Shown: positions 7,551 to 15,742 of the stretch, in pieces
Layout of the letters: the number at the start of each line of letters is the position of its first letter
Numbering within the stretch: position 1 is the stretch's first letter
Origin: Planctomycetota bacterium
GTDB lineage: Bacteria > Planctomycetota > UBA1135 > GCA-002748355
NCBI GenBank assembly: GCA_002748355.1
Contig: PDSF01000051.1
Location: forward strand, 25,032-89,031
DNA length: 64,000 nt
Direction: 5' to 3'
Translations under genes and position numbers: made by a program
Notes under the pieces: model-generated
Database searches by the model: none
What the model saw: the letters and a program-made list of their open reading frames with translations, nothing else
Told to the model about the DNA's origin: nothing

Positions 7551-9804
7551 GTTTCTGTCTCGCTCCCTCGCTGGGCCTCAGTGCTCGATACTGCTCGCGC
7601 TTCTTTCCTGCAGCACTGGGGCCAGCAGCGGAACGGGCGGAGCTTCGGCTTCAGAGCTGGCTCCGGACGCGGAGCTGGCTCAGGGCCAGGGGCAAGCTCA
7701 GGATGTGGAGGCGGCCGCGGCGCCCGCTCCCCAGCCTCGGCAGCTGCCGCCGCCGCGCCTGCCCTTCCAGGCGCTTCTCTGGCGGCACCAAGGGCCGCAG
7801 CTCGACGCGGCTTTTGCGGCCGCTGTCCACAAGTCCGGGCTCACCGGTATCTGCATCGACCAGGGAGAGGATCCTCGCAAGGCGCAAGAGCTGGGCCTGC
7901 GCTTCTACCTGGACCACGCTGCCGGCAAGGGCATCCTGCATTTGCGTGAACAGGCCTGGCGCCGCATCTTCGAGCGATACGAGAAATCCCGTTCGGCCCT
8001 CGACCTGCAGCGGCCGATGCCGCTCTCGAAGGCGAGCACCCTCGCCGAGCTGCATCGACTGGTTGAGGAGCGAGTGTCGCGGGCCGGCCCCTTGGCGCCT
8101 TTGGCGATCTCTCTCGATGACGAGATCTCGACGACTCGGCTGGCCAACCCCCTCGACTTTTGCTTTGCGCCCGAGAGCTTGACTGCCTTCCGCACTTGGC
8201 TGCAACGGCGCTACGGAACGCTAGAGAAGCTTGAGGAGTATTGGGGACGTGAGATCCCGAGTTGGTCGCAGCTCTTGCCACCGACAACGGACCAGGTTCG
8301 GATGCGCGAGCTGTATCAGCGTCGTTGGCCGCGCAACCTCTGCGACTGGAACGACCATCGCGCCTTCATGGATTGGCAGTTGGCCTCGGTTCTTAGCCGT
8401 CTCTGCGAGCAGTCGCGAGAGCTTGCTCCGGGGGTGCCGGTGGGTTTCGAAGGCGGCCAAGCTCCCTCGGCCTTTGGCGGCTTCGACTACGCGCGCTTGC
8501 TAGATCAGGTCGACTTCATCGAGCCCTACGACATCGGCGGCACGCGGATGCTGGTGCGCTCCTTCGCCAAGCGCGGCACCCTGCACTACGAGACCCTGTT
8601 CCCGGCCAATGAGAAGACGCCGGCGCAGCTCAGCGTTGCCAAGCTCTATGAGGCTCTGGCCCATGGCCTGAATGGGGTGATCGTCTGGAGTTCTGGCCTG
8701 TTCTTTGGCGGGGAGAATGCTGCCCGGCTCAGCAGCTACGGTCAGCTGCTTGCGGCCGAGCTGCCGCGTGTCACTTCGCAGCGGGCGGCCGAACTCGCCG
8801 GGGCGCCGCTTTATCCGGGCAGCATTGCCATCCTTGAGAGCCAGGAGAGCGTGCGCCTGCACTGGATGCTCGATTCGGCGAAGGACCGCAGCACCTGGCT
8901 GCGCCGCTTCGGCAGCTACGAGGCCAAGCACTCCAGCTCCCAAGCTGCCAGGCTTTCTTGGATTCGGCTGCTGCAGGATGGCGGCTACGCCTTCCGCTTC
9001 GTCAGTCCGCGGCAGCTGATTGCCGGTGACTTTGGGAAGGGGCCGGCGCCGCGTGTGCTGATCCTCCCTTCGACTTTGGCGCTCTCCGAAGCGGCGCTGC
9101 GATCGATTACCCGCTTTGCCAGCCTCGGCGGCTTGGTGATCGCCGACGAAGTGCCGGGCCGCTACGACGAGTCGCTTCGCTTGCGAGACTTGTCGCCGCT
9201 CGATGCCTTCTTCGGCGTCGTGCGCAATGGGGCTCGGCGCTATTTGCGGGAAGGGCGTTGCTTGGAGCATGCTCCTAAGGCTCCGTCTGGCTTGCCCTTG
9301 ATCGAGACGGGCTTGCAGCCCCTTGGCTTGACTGCTTGCGAGCGGGTCGGCGAGGACGCCTGCCACTTCGAGCGCGGTTTTGGCGAGGGTAAGGCTGTCC
9401 TGCTCAACGTCGAGGTCAGTCGCTACTGGCAACTGCGGCTCCAAGAGGAGAAGCGCGGCTTCGTTAAGGCGCGAGAACTACGCCGCCGTCTCCGCTCCTT
9501 GCTTGAGCAACACCGAGTGCTTCCGGTCGCCCTGGCCCAGGTCGAGGGCTACCCGACGATTCTCCAGCGGCAGTTGCTGGGAGAGGGGCGACGCAAAATC
9601 CTCGTCGTGCGCGCCAATTGCTTGGAGAACCCGGCGCTCTTTCAGAAGCTCGTCGAAGAGGGGCCGCGCCCCATGAAGCTGACCCTGCCGATTCCGGCGC
9701 AGGTCTACGATCTGTGGACCGGCCGCCGCATCGGCGTCGGCGACCAGATCCAGACAAGCCTGGATCCGTTGCGGGGTAGCTTCTTCGTGGTGGAGGCGCT
9801 TTGA
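7543..9804 (+). CDS. Putative exported glycoside hydrolase-like lipoprotein (GH42/GH-A fold)
   Basis: Translation begins at an ATG overlapping the regulator stop by 8 bases. The 753-residue product has a hydrophobic N-terminus with a possible lipobox (LLSC), a Pro/Ala/Gln-rich linker to about residue 70, and a TIM-barrel-like region containing YGTLEKLEEYWG and later QVDFIEPYD and GVIVWSSG segments like those in GH42-type beta-galactosidase proteins. A second region (about 480-560) with VLILPSTLALSE and GGLVIADEVPG looks like the trimerisation/glutamine-amidotransferase-like domain of that family. Substrate unknown. Its stop overlaps the TTG start of lpxH. Confidence 0.7.
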   Translation: MFEFLSRSLAGPQCSILLALLSCSTGASSGTGGASASELAPDAELAQGQGQAQDVEAAAAPAPQPRQLPPPRLPFQALLWRHQGPQLDAAFAAAVHKSGLTGICIDQGEDPRKAQELGLRFYLDHAAGKGILHLREQAWRRIFERYEKSRSALDLQRPMPLSKASTLAELHRLVEERVSRAGPLAPLAISLDDEISTTRLANPLDFCFAPESLTAFRTWLQRRYGTLEKLEEYWGREIPSWSQLLPPTTDQVRMRELYQRRWPRNLCDWNDHRAFMDWQLASVLSRLCEQSRELAPGVPVGFEGGQAPSAFGGFDYARLLDQVDFIEPYDIGGTRMLVRSFAKRGTLHYETLFPANEKTPAQLSVAKLYEALAHGLNGVIVWSSGLFFGGENAARLSSYGQLLAAELPRVTSQRAAELAGAPLYPGSIAILESQESVRLHWMLDSAKDRSTWLRRFGSYEAKHSSSQAARLSWIRLLQDGGYAFRFVSPRQLIAGDFGKGPAPRVLILPSTLALSEAALRSITRFASLGGLVIADEVPGRYDESLRLRDLSPLDAFFGVVRNGARRYLREGRCLEHAPKAPSGLPLIETGLQPLGLTACERVGEDACHFERGFGEGKAVLLNVEVSRYWQLRLQEEKRGFVKARELRRRLRSLLEQHRVLPVALAQVEGYPTILQRQLLGEGRRKILVVRANCLENPALFQKLVEEGPRPMKLTLPIPAQVYDLWTGRRIGVGDQIQTSLDPLRGSFFVVEAL

Positions 9805-10658
9805 ACGCTTCCCGGCCTCCCGAGCTGCCCTTGGGGCCGCCGCTGACTCCTGTGCTGGGGACACCGCTCTTCTCCGTCGATTTGCGGGCTGACCCAGAGC
9901 TATGGCTGCTCAGCGATCTGCATTTGCATCCAGGGGATACTGCCAGCTTCGAGGCCTTCGATGCCTGGCTCGATGCCGTTCCCGCTGGGGCGCCGGTGCT
10001 GATCCTCGGCGACCTCTTCGAATACTGGTGCAGCGACAAGCAAAGTCGCGATCCCAGGTGGCGGCCCCTGCTCGACCTGCTGCGCCGACATGTTGAGCGT
10101 GGTTTGCGGATCTGGATCCTGCACGGTAACCGCGATTTCCTGCTCGGCAGCAAGTTCGAGCGGGCGACGGGCGCCGTCGTTGTTCCTGGCGGCCTCCTGG
10201 TCCAGAGGCCTGGCGACATGCAGCTGCTCTGTCTGCACGGGGACGAACTCTGTCTGAATGACCAGGCCTACCAGAAGGCGAAGCGGCGTTTGCGTTCCTG
10301 GTGGATGCGTCTCTTGAGCCGCTTGCTGCCCTACGCCCTCAGCAAGCGCATCGCGGGTGGGCTCCGTGAGCACAGCGGCAAGGCGATCTCGGCCAAAGAG
10401 CCGCTGTCGATGCGGCCTAGCCAACGGGCCTTTCGCGAACTGCTGGCGTTGCCGGCCCAGGAACTGATCTTTGGGCACATCCACCGAGCCGGGCACGGCC
10501 TGTGGCCGGAAGACCCCAAGGCCCGCCGCTATCTCATCCTGCCTGCTTTCGAAGCCGAGGCCGCTGGCCACGCTCGCCAATCCAGCAGCCAGCCGATCCG
10601 CTACTGGAGCCAGGGCCAAGAGCAGCCCTGGCCCGAGGATGAGGAACTCGGCGCCTGA
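9801..10658 (+). CDS. lpxH: UDP-2,3-diacylglucosamine diphosphatase (LpxH-like)
   Basis: This calcineurin-like metallophosphoesterase should remove UMP from UDP-2,3-diacylglucosamine to give lipid X in lipid A synthesis, at the inner membrane surface. Motifs are intact: LSDLHLH (D39, H41), GDLFEYW (D71), GNRDFLLG (N110, D112), HGDELCLND (H146) and FGHIHRAGH. The start is a TTG in a 4-base overlap with the preceding stop; no later start has a better ribosome site, and the N-terminus up to residue 33 is not part of the fold. Together with kdsB at 49.6 kb it implies an LPS-type outer membrane. Confidence 0.88.
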   Translation: MNASRPPELPLGPPLTPVLGTPLFSVDLRADPELWLLSDLHLHPGDTASFEAFDAWLDAVPAGAPVLILGDLFEYWCSDKQSRDPRWRPLLDLLRRHVERGLRIWILHGNRDFLLGSKFERATGAVVVPGGLLVQRPGDMQLLCLHGDELCLNDQAYQKAKRRLRSWWMRLLSRLLPYALSKRIAGGLREHSGKAISAKEPLSMRPSQRAFRELLALPAQELIFGHIHRAGHGLWPEDPKARRYLILPAFEAEAAGHARQSSSQPIRYWSQGQEQPWPEDEELGA

Positions 10659-10706
10659 GGGCCTCGCGCCGGTTTACGAAGTCTGGAGCTTCCTCTCGCG
10701 CCGCGG

Positions 10707-12044
10707 CTAGTCGAGGCGCAGCGGTTTTGCGTCGCCGGTCTCGGCGAAGGCTTGCATCTGCTCGTGCACTTGGAAGGCGCGGGCGATGCACTGGTCGGAG
10801 TTGTGGTATTCGTAGCGGCCGAAGCGTCCGACGGTGACGATTCCGGATTCGTCGAACCACTTGCGCACGCGGGCGATGCGCTCGTTGAATTCAAGGTCCT
10901 GGTCGATGTAGGCGAAGCGGGTGATCTTTGGCTGGGTGATGACCAGGTCCGAGCGGCGCAGGAGCTTTTGGCCTTCGAGTGCTTGCGCCAGCCCATCGAG
11001 GAAGGCCTGATCCACGCTGATCTGGCCGCGGAAGGTGAGTTCGGCCATGTAGCTGACGTGCCCCTCAGGCGCGTTCTTGGGGCTGTAGTTGCTGAAGAAG
11101 GTGACGCGGTTGGCTGGGCCCTGGTCGACGAAGGGCAGGTAGATCCACGACAGGTCCGGCAGTTCCTTGTCCGACTTGAGTCCGAAGAGCACGTTGACCA
11201 GGGAGATCGGTTCGAGCTTGGCGATGTCCGCACGCAGCCACTGCGGCAGCTCTTCGATCGCGTCCTGGATCAGCGGTAGCGGTACCGTATTGATCACCCG
11301 GTCGAAGTCCTCGTCGTTGACGCGCCAGGCTTCGCCCTTGCGCACGACGCTCGTGGCGGGGCTGCTTAGGCGGATGCTGTCCCGAATGCTGCTGGCGATA
11401 CCGTCAGGGAGGGCTTGGAAGCCCTTGTGGAGGGGGAACCAGAAGAAGGCCTGGTGGGTGTAGCCCTGGGTGTCGATGCCGACCGCCGCCTTCAAGATGT
11501 CGTCGATGGGGGCGTCGGGCACCCGCCCAGCGACCCAGCTCGAGGACATGCGCCGTAGGTCGCAGCTCCAGATCTTCTCGTTGTAGGGGACCATGAAGTG
11601 CTCGGCGAAGCCGCTCCCCATCTTCCACTGGATCCAGTCGTAGAAGTTCTCGGGGCAAGGCTCGCCGTTCTTGCGGCGTTCCACCGACTCCAAATAGCCC
11701 TTGAGGCAGTCGAACTTGGCTTCCGGGGTCAAGTGCCCGACGCCGTTCTCGAAGGGGTAGGGGACGTAGCGGTGCTCGTGCCAGAGGATGCGAGTGTTGC
11801 GGTTCTTCTGCACCAGCTGCTCGCGGCCGACGCGATCGAGCATCCAGTCGAGGATGCGCTTGTCCTTGGAGAAGAGGATGTGGCCGCCGACATGGTCGAA
11901 GGTGAAGCCGTCGTGCTCCGAGGAGCGGCAAAGGCCGCCTAGTTGCGACGAACTCTCGAAGATGCTTACGTCATGACCGTCTTCTCGGAGAAGGCGGCCA
12001 AGCGTGAGGCCGGTGACACCAGCGCCTAGGATCGCGAACTTCAC
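10707..12044 (-). CDS. UDP-galactopyranose mutase-like FAD-dependent protein
   Basis: I start the gene at the GTG at 12044, which places KFAILGAGVTG, the dinucleotide-binding GxGxxG motif, at the N-terminus; the open frame extends further but without domain support. The 445-residue protein continues with GGLCRS and DHVGGHILFSKD, typical of the UGM/protoporphyrinogen-oxidase-like amine oxidase group, and ends with RFGRYEYHNSDQCI, which resembles the C-terminal FAD-contact region. A role in remodelling nucleotide sugars or glycans fits the neighbouring envelope genes, but the substrate cannot be read from sequence. Confidence 0.85.
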   Translation of the reverse strand: MKFAILGAGVTGLTLGRLLREDGHDVSIFESSSQLGGLCRSSEHDGFTFDHVGGHILFSKDKRILDWMLDRVGREQLVQKNRNTRILWHEHRYVPYPFENGVGHLTPEAKFDCLKGYLESVERRKNGEPCPENFYDWIQWKMGSGFAEHFMVPYNEKIWSCDLRRMSSSWVAGRVPDAPIDDILKAAVGIDTQGYTHQAFFWFPLHKGFQALPDGIASSIRDSIRLSSPATSVVRKGEAWRVNDEDFDRVINTVPLPLIQDAIEELPQWLRADIAKLEPISLVNVLFGLKSDKELPDLSWIYLPFVDQGPANRVTFFSNYSPKNAPEGHVSYMAELTFRGQISVDQAFLDGLAQALEGQKLLRRSDLVITQPKITRFAYIDQDLEFNERIARVRKWFDESGIVTVGRFGRYEYHNSDQCIARAFQVHEQMQAFAETGDAKPLRLD

Positions 12045-12206
12045 AGGATGATTTGTGGGGCTACGAGAAGCGGGACGGGGAGCAGTTGAGCCGAGAAGTC
12101 TACCAAGCCGCTTCCCGAGTCGCGCGGCACTAAGGCCGCGCTCTTGGCGCCCCCCATGACAAGGGCAGCGCCTGTTCGAATTCGCGGGCATCGAGAGCTT
12201 CCTTCC

Positions 12207-13208
12207 ATGACCTACTACTGGGCCAGGCAAACCACGAAAACGGGGACGCTGATGCTGGGCGGCATCTTGCTCGGGCTTTGGGTGCTCACGGGCGTAGCTG
12301 CGCCGCAGGAGCCGATTGCCCGGCCACTTCGCATCTTTTTCCGCGGAAGCCATGCGCAGACGGAGAGCTTTCGTGCCGCCTTGGCCGAGCACTGCGCTAG
12401 GGAAGGCCTCGACTTCGGGCGCAGCTTTTCCCTGCGCTCGCATCGGCTTGGAGGAGAAGAACGCCTGCCTCCAGCGGGCCACTGGGACCTTGCTATTGGC
12501 TACTCCTGGCACACTGTGGCCTCGCGGCGCGAGGAGCTGCAGCCGCTTCCGGGGCAGAGCCCCGAGCACCCGGCCCGGCTGTTGCGTCTGCTGCCCTACG
12601 TCGTGGCGCCGGCTACGACAGGGCGCTTGCAATCGCTGGAAGAGCTTCCTCCCGGCGACAGTGAGGCGGAGCTCGCCCCCGATCCGGTGGCCGAGCACCC
12701 CTTCGGCATTGCCCTGGCGCAGCTGCGCAGCGCCGGGCAGCTGCAGAGCCTGAAGCGACTGCTGGCTGGCTTCTCCCGGCATCATCTTTTGAAGAGCGAA
12801 GCCATCCGGCGGCAGCGGCCGGGCAAGGGCGCTTGGCTCTGCTTCCTCGCCCAGCAGGGCGATGTGCTGCCGCCCAAGGCTCGGCTCTACGGCGCTCGCT
12901 ACTACGCACTCTTGGCAAAGGGCGCCCACAAGCCGCAGCTGGCCGCGGTCGCGCTGCGGCTCTTCCTTGCCGATCCTGGGGCGCGAAACATCGGCTTGGC
13001 GCCAGAGCCCAGCCTCGCTGTTCGCTTTGCCCCGGCCCCAAGCCGGCAAGAGATTGCCTCGGTCCTGGGGAGCAGGCCCCAAGCTCAGGCTCCTGAAGGG
13101 GAACGGCCACCGAGCTCTGACAGCGTTGAGTTCCTGCTGCTATTGGGCTTTGGATCTCTCTTTGTGGTTTTGGTGCTACGCAGCCATCGAAAGCTGCGGC
13201 GGGCCTGA
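12207..13208 (+). CDS. Putative periplasmic solute-binding-like protein with C-terminal anchor
   Basis: The 333-residue product begins with a basic segment and a membrane-type signal (LMLGGILLGLWVLTGVAAP). The body has the pattern of a type-2 periplasmic binding fold: PLRIFFRGSHA, WDLAIGYSW, YVVAPATTGRL and AAVALRLFLADP. A single membrane helix (VEFLLLLGFGSLFVVLVL) and a basic tail close it, so it stays anchored, unlike soluble binding proteins. No transporter genes adjoin it. The start is uncertain: ATGs at 12207 and 12252 both keep the signal sequence and neither has a strong ribosome site. Confidence 0.6.
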   Translation: MTYYWARQTTKTGTLMLGGILLGLWVLTGVAAPQEPIARPLRIFFRGSHAQTESFRAALAEHCAREGLDFGRSFSLRSHRLGGEERLPPAGHWDLAIGYSWHTVASRREELQPLPGQSPEHPARLLRLLPYVVAPATTGRLQSLEELPPGDSEAELAPDPVAEHPFGIALAQLRSAGQLQSLKRLLAGFSRHHLLKSEAIRRQRPGKGAWLCFLAQQGDVLPPKARLYGARYYALLAKGAHKPQLAAVALRLFLADPGARNIGLAPEPSLAVRFAPAPSRQEIASVLGSRPQAQAPEGERPPSSDSVEFLLLLGFGSLFVVLVLRSHRKLRRA

Positions 13209-13233
13209 TCCTGGGCGCGAAGCTGCCGAGGCG

Positions 13234-14208
13234 TTAGCGGATTCGCAGCAGCTGCGCTCGCCAGGGGCCCTGGGCATCTGCTCCCAGCTCCCCCAGAAAG
13301 CGGCGGCCGTCCTGGTAGTAGCCAGCGGTCTCCTTCAGCCCTGGGTGCCGGGCGGCGAAGAAAGCGTTGATCTGGGCAATGAGCAGCTCGCGCACGTACT
13401 TCGCTAGGCAAGAGGCCGCGGCGCAGGGGAAGGCGAAGGCTTCGGCGTTCTCGCTGAAGATCAGTTCGGCGCCACGAAAGACGCGGTAGCGGGAGCGCTC
13501 CTTGCGTTCTTCCAGGATCTCGAAGCCGCGCTGTGGCCAGGCCCGTCGCAGCAGCGGCAGGTAATGCGCCCGCCCGCCGTGCCGGTCGACGACGATTCGG
13601 CGCTGGCTCGGGCCCTGTTCACTGGGCTGGGCGTCCAGGTTGATACCGATCACCGGTAGGCTCGCGTCGAAGTGAGCCAGGCTCTTGTTGTCGTGCCGCT
13701 CGATCAGGCGATTGAAGGCCATGACGTGGACGCTGTGGAAGGCCACGGCGCGCAGCGAGACCTCGGCGCGGCGCAGGCAGCGCTCCGCCTGGTGCAGCTC
13801 GAGCTCGAGGGTGGGGGCCTCGTTCCACATCGGTAGCGGCACGTCCGCCGCATCACTGTACCAGGGATAGTCCAGCCACCACTCTTGGGCGCCATGCACA
13901 TCGAGGCGCAAGAGTTCGGCCAGGTTGCTGGGTATGGCTCCGTGCCGTGCGGCCAGGAAGCAGAGGGCGCTGCGTTCGAGCTGGGCGCGGCCACTCTTGC
14001 CGGTCTTGACCTTCTTGCTGTCGTCGACCCGGATCCGCCGGTCCTTGCGAGATGTAGCTTTCCGGCAAAAGCCCGCATCGAGCAGGTCCCAGGGGTTCTG
14101 GCCGCTGGGTCCCTCCATCAGGACCCCGGCGACGACAAGGGGGCCGAGCAGGGGGCCTAGCCCAGCCTCGTCGATCCCTCCTAGCAGTGCTCGCGCTTCG
14201 GATTCCAA
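13234..14208 (-). CDS. rnhB: RNase HII family protein with a large insertion
   Basis: RNase HII nicks RNA-DNA hybrids at misincorporated ribonucleotides. The start is a TTG at 14208 with GGGAG six bases upstream, which puts GIDEAGLGPLLGP at residues 11-23, where it belongs; D13 and E14 are catalytic. DDSKK (62-66) matches the family LNDSKKLS motif and VVDRHGGR (D208) supplies a third acidic residue. Bacterial RNase HII is about 200 residues; this is 324, with roughly 100 extra residues between DDSKK and VVDRHGG. Catalysis is plausible, but substrate preference may differ. Confidence 0.75.
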   Translation of the reverse strand: MESEARALLGGIDEAGLGPLLGPLVVAGVLMEGPSGQNPWDLLDAGFCRKATSRKDRRIRVDDSKKVKTGKSGRAQLERSALCFLAARHGAIPSNLAELLRLDVHGAQEWWLDYPWYSDAADVPLPMWNEAPTLELELHQAERCLRRAEVSLRAVAFHSVHVMAFNRLIERHDNKSLAHFDASLPVIGINLDAQPSEQGPSQRRIVVDRHGGRAHYLPLLRRAWPQRGFEILEERKERSRYRVFRGAELIFSENAEAFAFPCAAASCLAKYVRELLIAQINAFFAARHPGLKETAGYYQDGRRFLGELGADAQGPWRAQLLRIR

Positions 14209-14286
14209 GCTCAACTCCCGTGGCCGATCTGGCCGATCAGTGCCGGAGAATAGAGGTCCCGGGCGACGCCGACCAAGGAGCAGCCG

Positions 14287-14670
14287 ATGAACATCCTCGT
14301 CCTCGTGCGCAACAAGCCGATTCGTGACCAGGTCGTTGTCGGGCTGCAAAACTTTCCCGAGATCACGGTCGAGATTGCCGAGGGCTTCTCCGGGCTGAAT
14401 CGGACCCATCAGAAGCGCTTCGACGCGGTGGTCATCGGTTGCACTGATGAAGAGCCGGAAGGGATTCAGCTGGTGGAGCGCTTTCGCAGCCACGACGAGA
14501 GGACGGAGCTGGTGGTCGTGGCCGAGGCCAAGAAGGCCAAGGTGCTGATCAGCCAGCGTTCCCGCTTCGACATCACCTCAGTGCTGCAGGACCCGCTGGA
14601 TCCCGAGGATTTCTTCCGGGTTGTCGCCCGGCTGAGGCGCAACGACTCGGCACCCGCCGGGCGGATCTGA
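14287..14670 (+). CDS. Stand-alone pseudo-receiver protein
   Basis: AGGAG lies a few bases before the ATG. The 127-residue protein has the length and alternating pattern of a response-regulator receiver domain: NILVLVRNK, FDAVVIGCTDEEPEGI, ELVVVAEAK, DPLDPEDFFRVVARL. The acidic pocket and phosphoacceptor are missing: the position usually D (as in DLVLLD) is Gly here, and the conserved Lys before P-x-(D/E)-L is Gln. It probably works by protein binding, not phosphorylation. It diverges from the RNase HII gene. Confidence 0.65.
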   Translation: MNILVLVRNKPIRDQVVVGLQNFPEITVEIAEGFSGLNRTHQKRFDAVVIGCTDEEPEGIQLVERFRSHDERTELVVVAEAKKAKVLISQRSRFDITSVLQDPLDPEDFFRVVARLRRNDSAPAGRI

Positions 14671-14728
14671 GAAAAGCCGCCAAGGCGGCCCTTCCTTCGC
14701 CTGGCCAGAGTCGCGACACTCCTCGCAA

Positions 14729-15742
14729 ATGTCCGACTCTCAGCCCCGCCAAGCCCAGCCCCGCACCCGCCTCTTCTTTGAAGGGCGTTACCGCAAACTC
14801 GTGCGTGGGCTCCCGCAGACCATTTTCTACTGCCCCCGCTGCAAAGGGCGTGGCTGCCGCAACTGTGGGCGCTTCGGCAAGCTCACCAAAGACTCGGTGC
14901 AAGAGCTGATCGCGCGCAAGATCCTCAGCTGGTTTCGGGCCCGCAAGGGCAAGTTCCACGGCGCTGGGCGCGAGGACCTGGACGTGCGCATGCTGGGGCA
15001 GGGCCGCCCCTTCGTCTTCGAGGTCCTGGGTCCAAAGCGTGGCGATGTGGATCTCGGCGAGCTCCGCGATGCGATCAACCGCTATGCCGAGGGCCGCATC
15101 GAGATCACCGCCCTGCGTCCAGTGCCGCGGCAGCGCGTCGCCCAGATCAAAGAAACCCGCTCGCGCAAGATCTACGCCGCCCTCGTCGCCCTCGCGGGCG
15201 GGAGCGATGCCGATCCAAAGTTCGCCACTCGGGTCGCTGAGCTTGTCGGCCGCAGCATCGAACTCACCCAGCGTACCCCGCAGCGGGTTGCTCACCGTCG
15301 TGCCGACATCGATCGCAAGCGCGAGGTCTTGATCCTGGATGCACACTTCGAGGAGCCAGAGCGGCTTCGCATCGAGATCGATTGCCAGCATGGCACCTAC
15401 GTCAAGGAGTGGGTCAGCGGTGAGCAGGGCAGAACTCAGCCCAGCCTCGCGGACTTGCTCGGCTGCGCTACGGCCTGTGTGGCGCTCGATGTCCTCGAAG
15501 TGCCGGGACCCTTTCCCGAGATCGAGGGTGCGAGAGAAGGGGGCCAAGCCGCGCCATCCTTCGAAAACCCCTTGTCCGATCCGCTCTCGCCCGCGCTGGC
15601 TGAGGACCCTTGGGGACTGCTGCCAGAGAATCGCGAACCCGAACCGATGGGAGGGCAGCTGGCGGAGAAGAAGCCGGCCAGCTCAGCGCCGCAGGAAGAA
15701 CAGCCCGGCGGCGAGGAGCAGGAAGGTGAAGGGCAGCCATAG
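14729..15742 (+). CDS. Pus10-like tRNA pseudouridine synthase (catalytic part only)
   Basis: Archaeal Pus10 converts U54 and U55 of tRNA to pseudouridine. This 337-residue protein carries its catalytic-domain motifs in order: GRYRKLVRGLPQT, a zinc-type CxxC pair (C35, C38, C43, C46), GAGREDLDVRMLGQGRPF (residues 78-94, putative catalytic Asp83), a Pus-core middle, and GTYVKEWVSGEQGRT (222-236). The N-terminal THUMP-containing region of archaeal Pus10 is absent: the match begins near residue 18. The last 70 residues are low complexity. The family is regarded as archaeal and eukaryotic, so transfer is a possibility. Its 3' end overlaps the convergent membrane gene by 60 bases. Confidence 0.88.
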   Translation: MSDSQPRQAQPRTRLFFEGRYRKLVRGLPQTIFYCPRCKGRGCRNCGRFGKLTKDSVQELIARKILSWFRARKGKFHGAGREDLDVRMLGQGRPFVFEVLGPKRGDVDLGELRDAINRYAEGRIEITALRPVPRQRVAQIKETRSRKIYAALVALAGGSDADPKFATRVAELVGRSIELTQRTPQRVAHRRADIDRKREVLILDAHFEEPERLRIEIDCQHGTYVKEWVSGEQGRTQPSLADLLGCATACVALDVLEVPGPFPEIEGAREGGQAAPSFENPLSDPLSPALAEDPWGLLPENREPEPMGGQLAEKKPASSAPQEEQPGGEEQEGEGQP

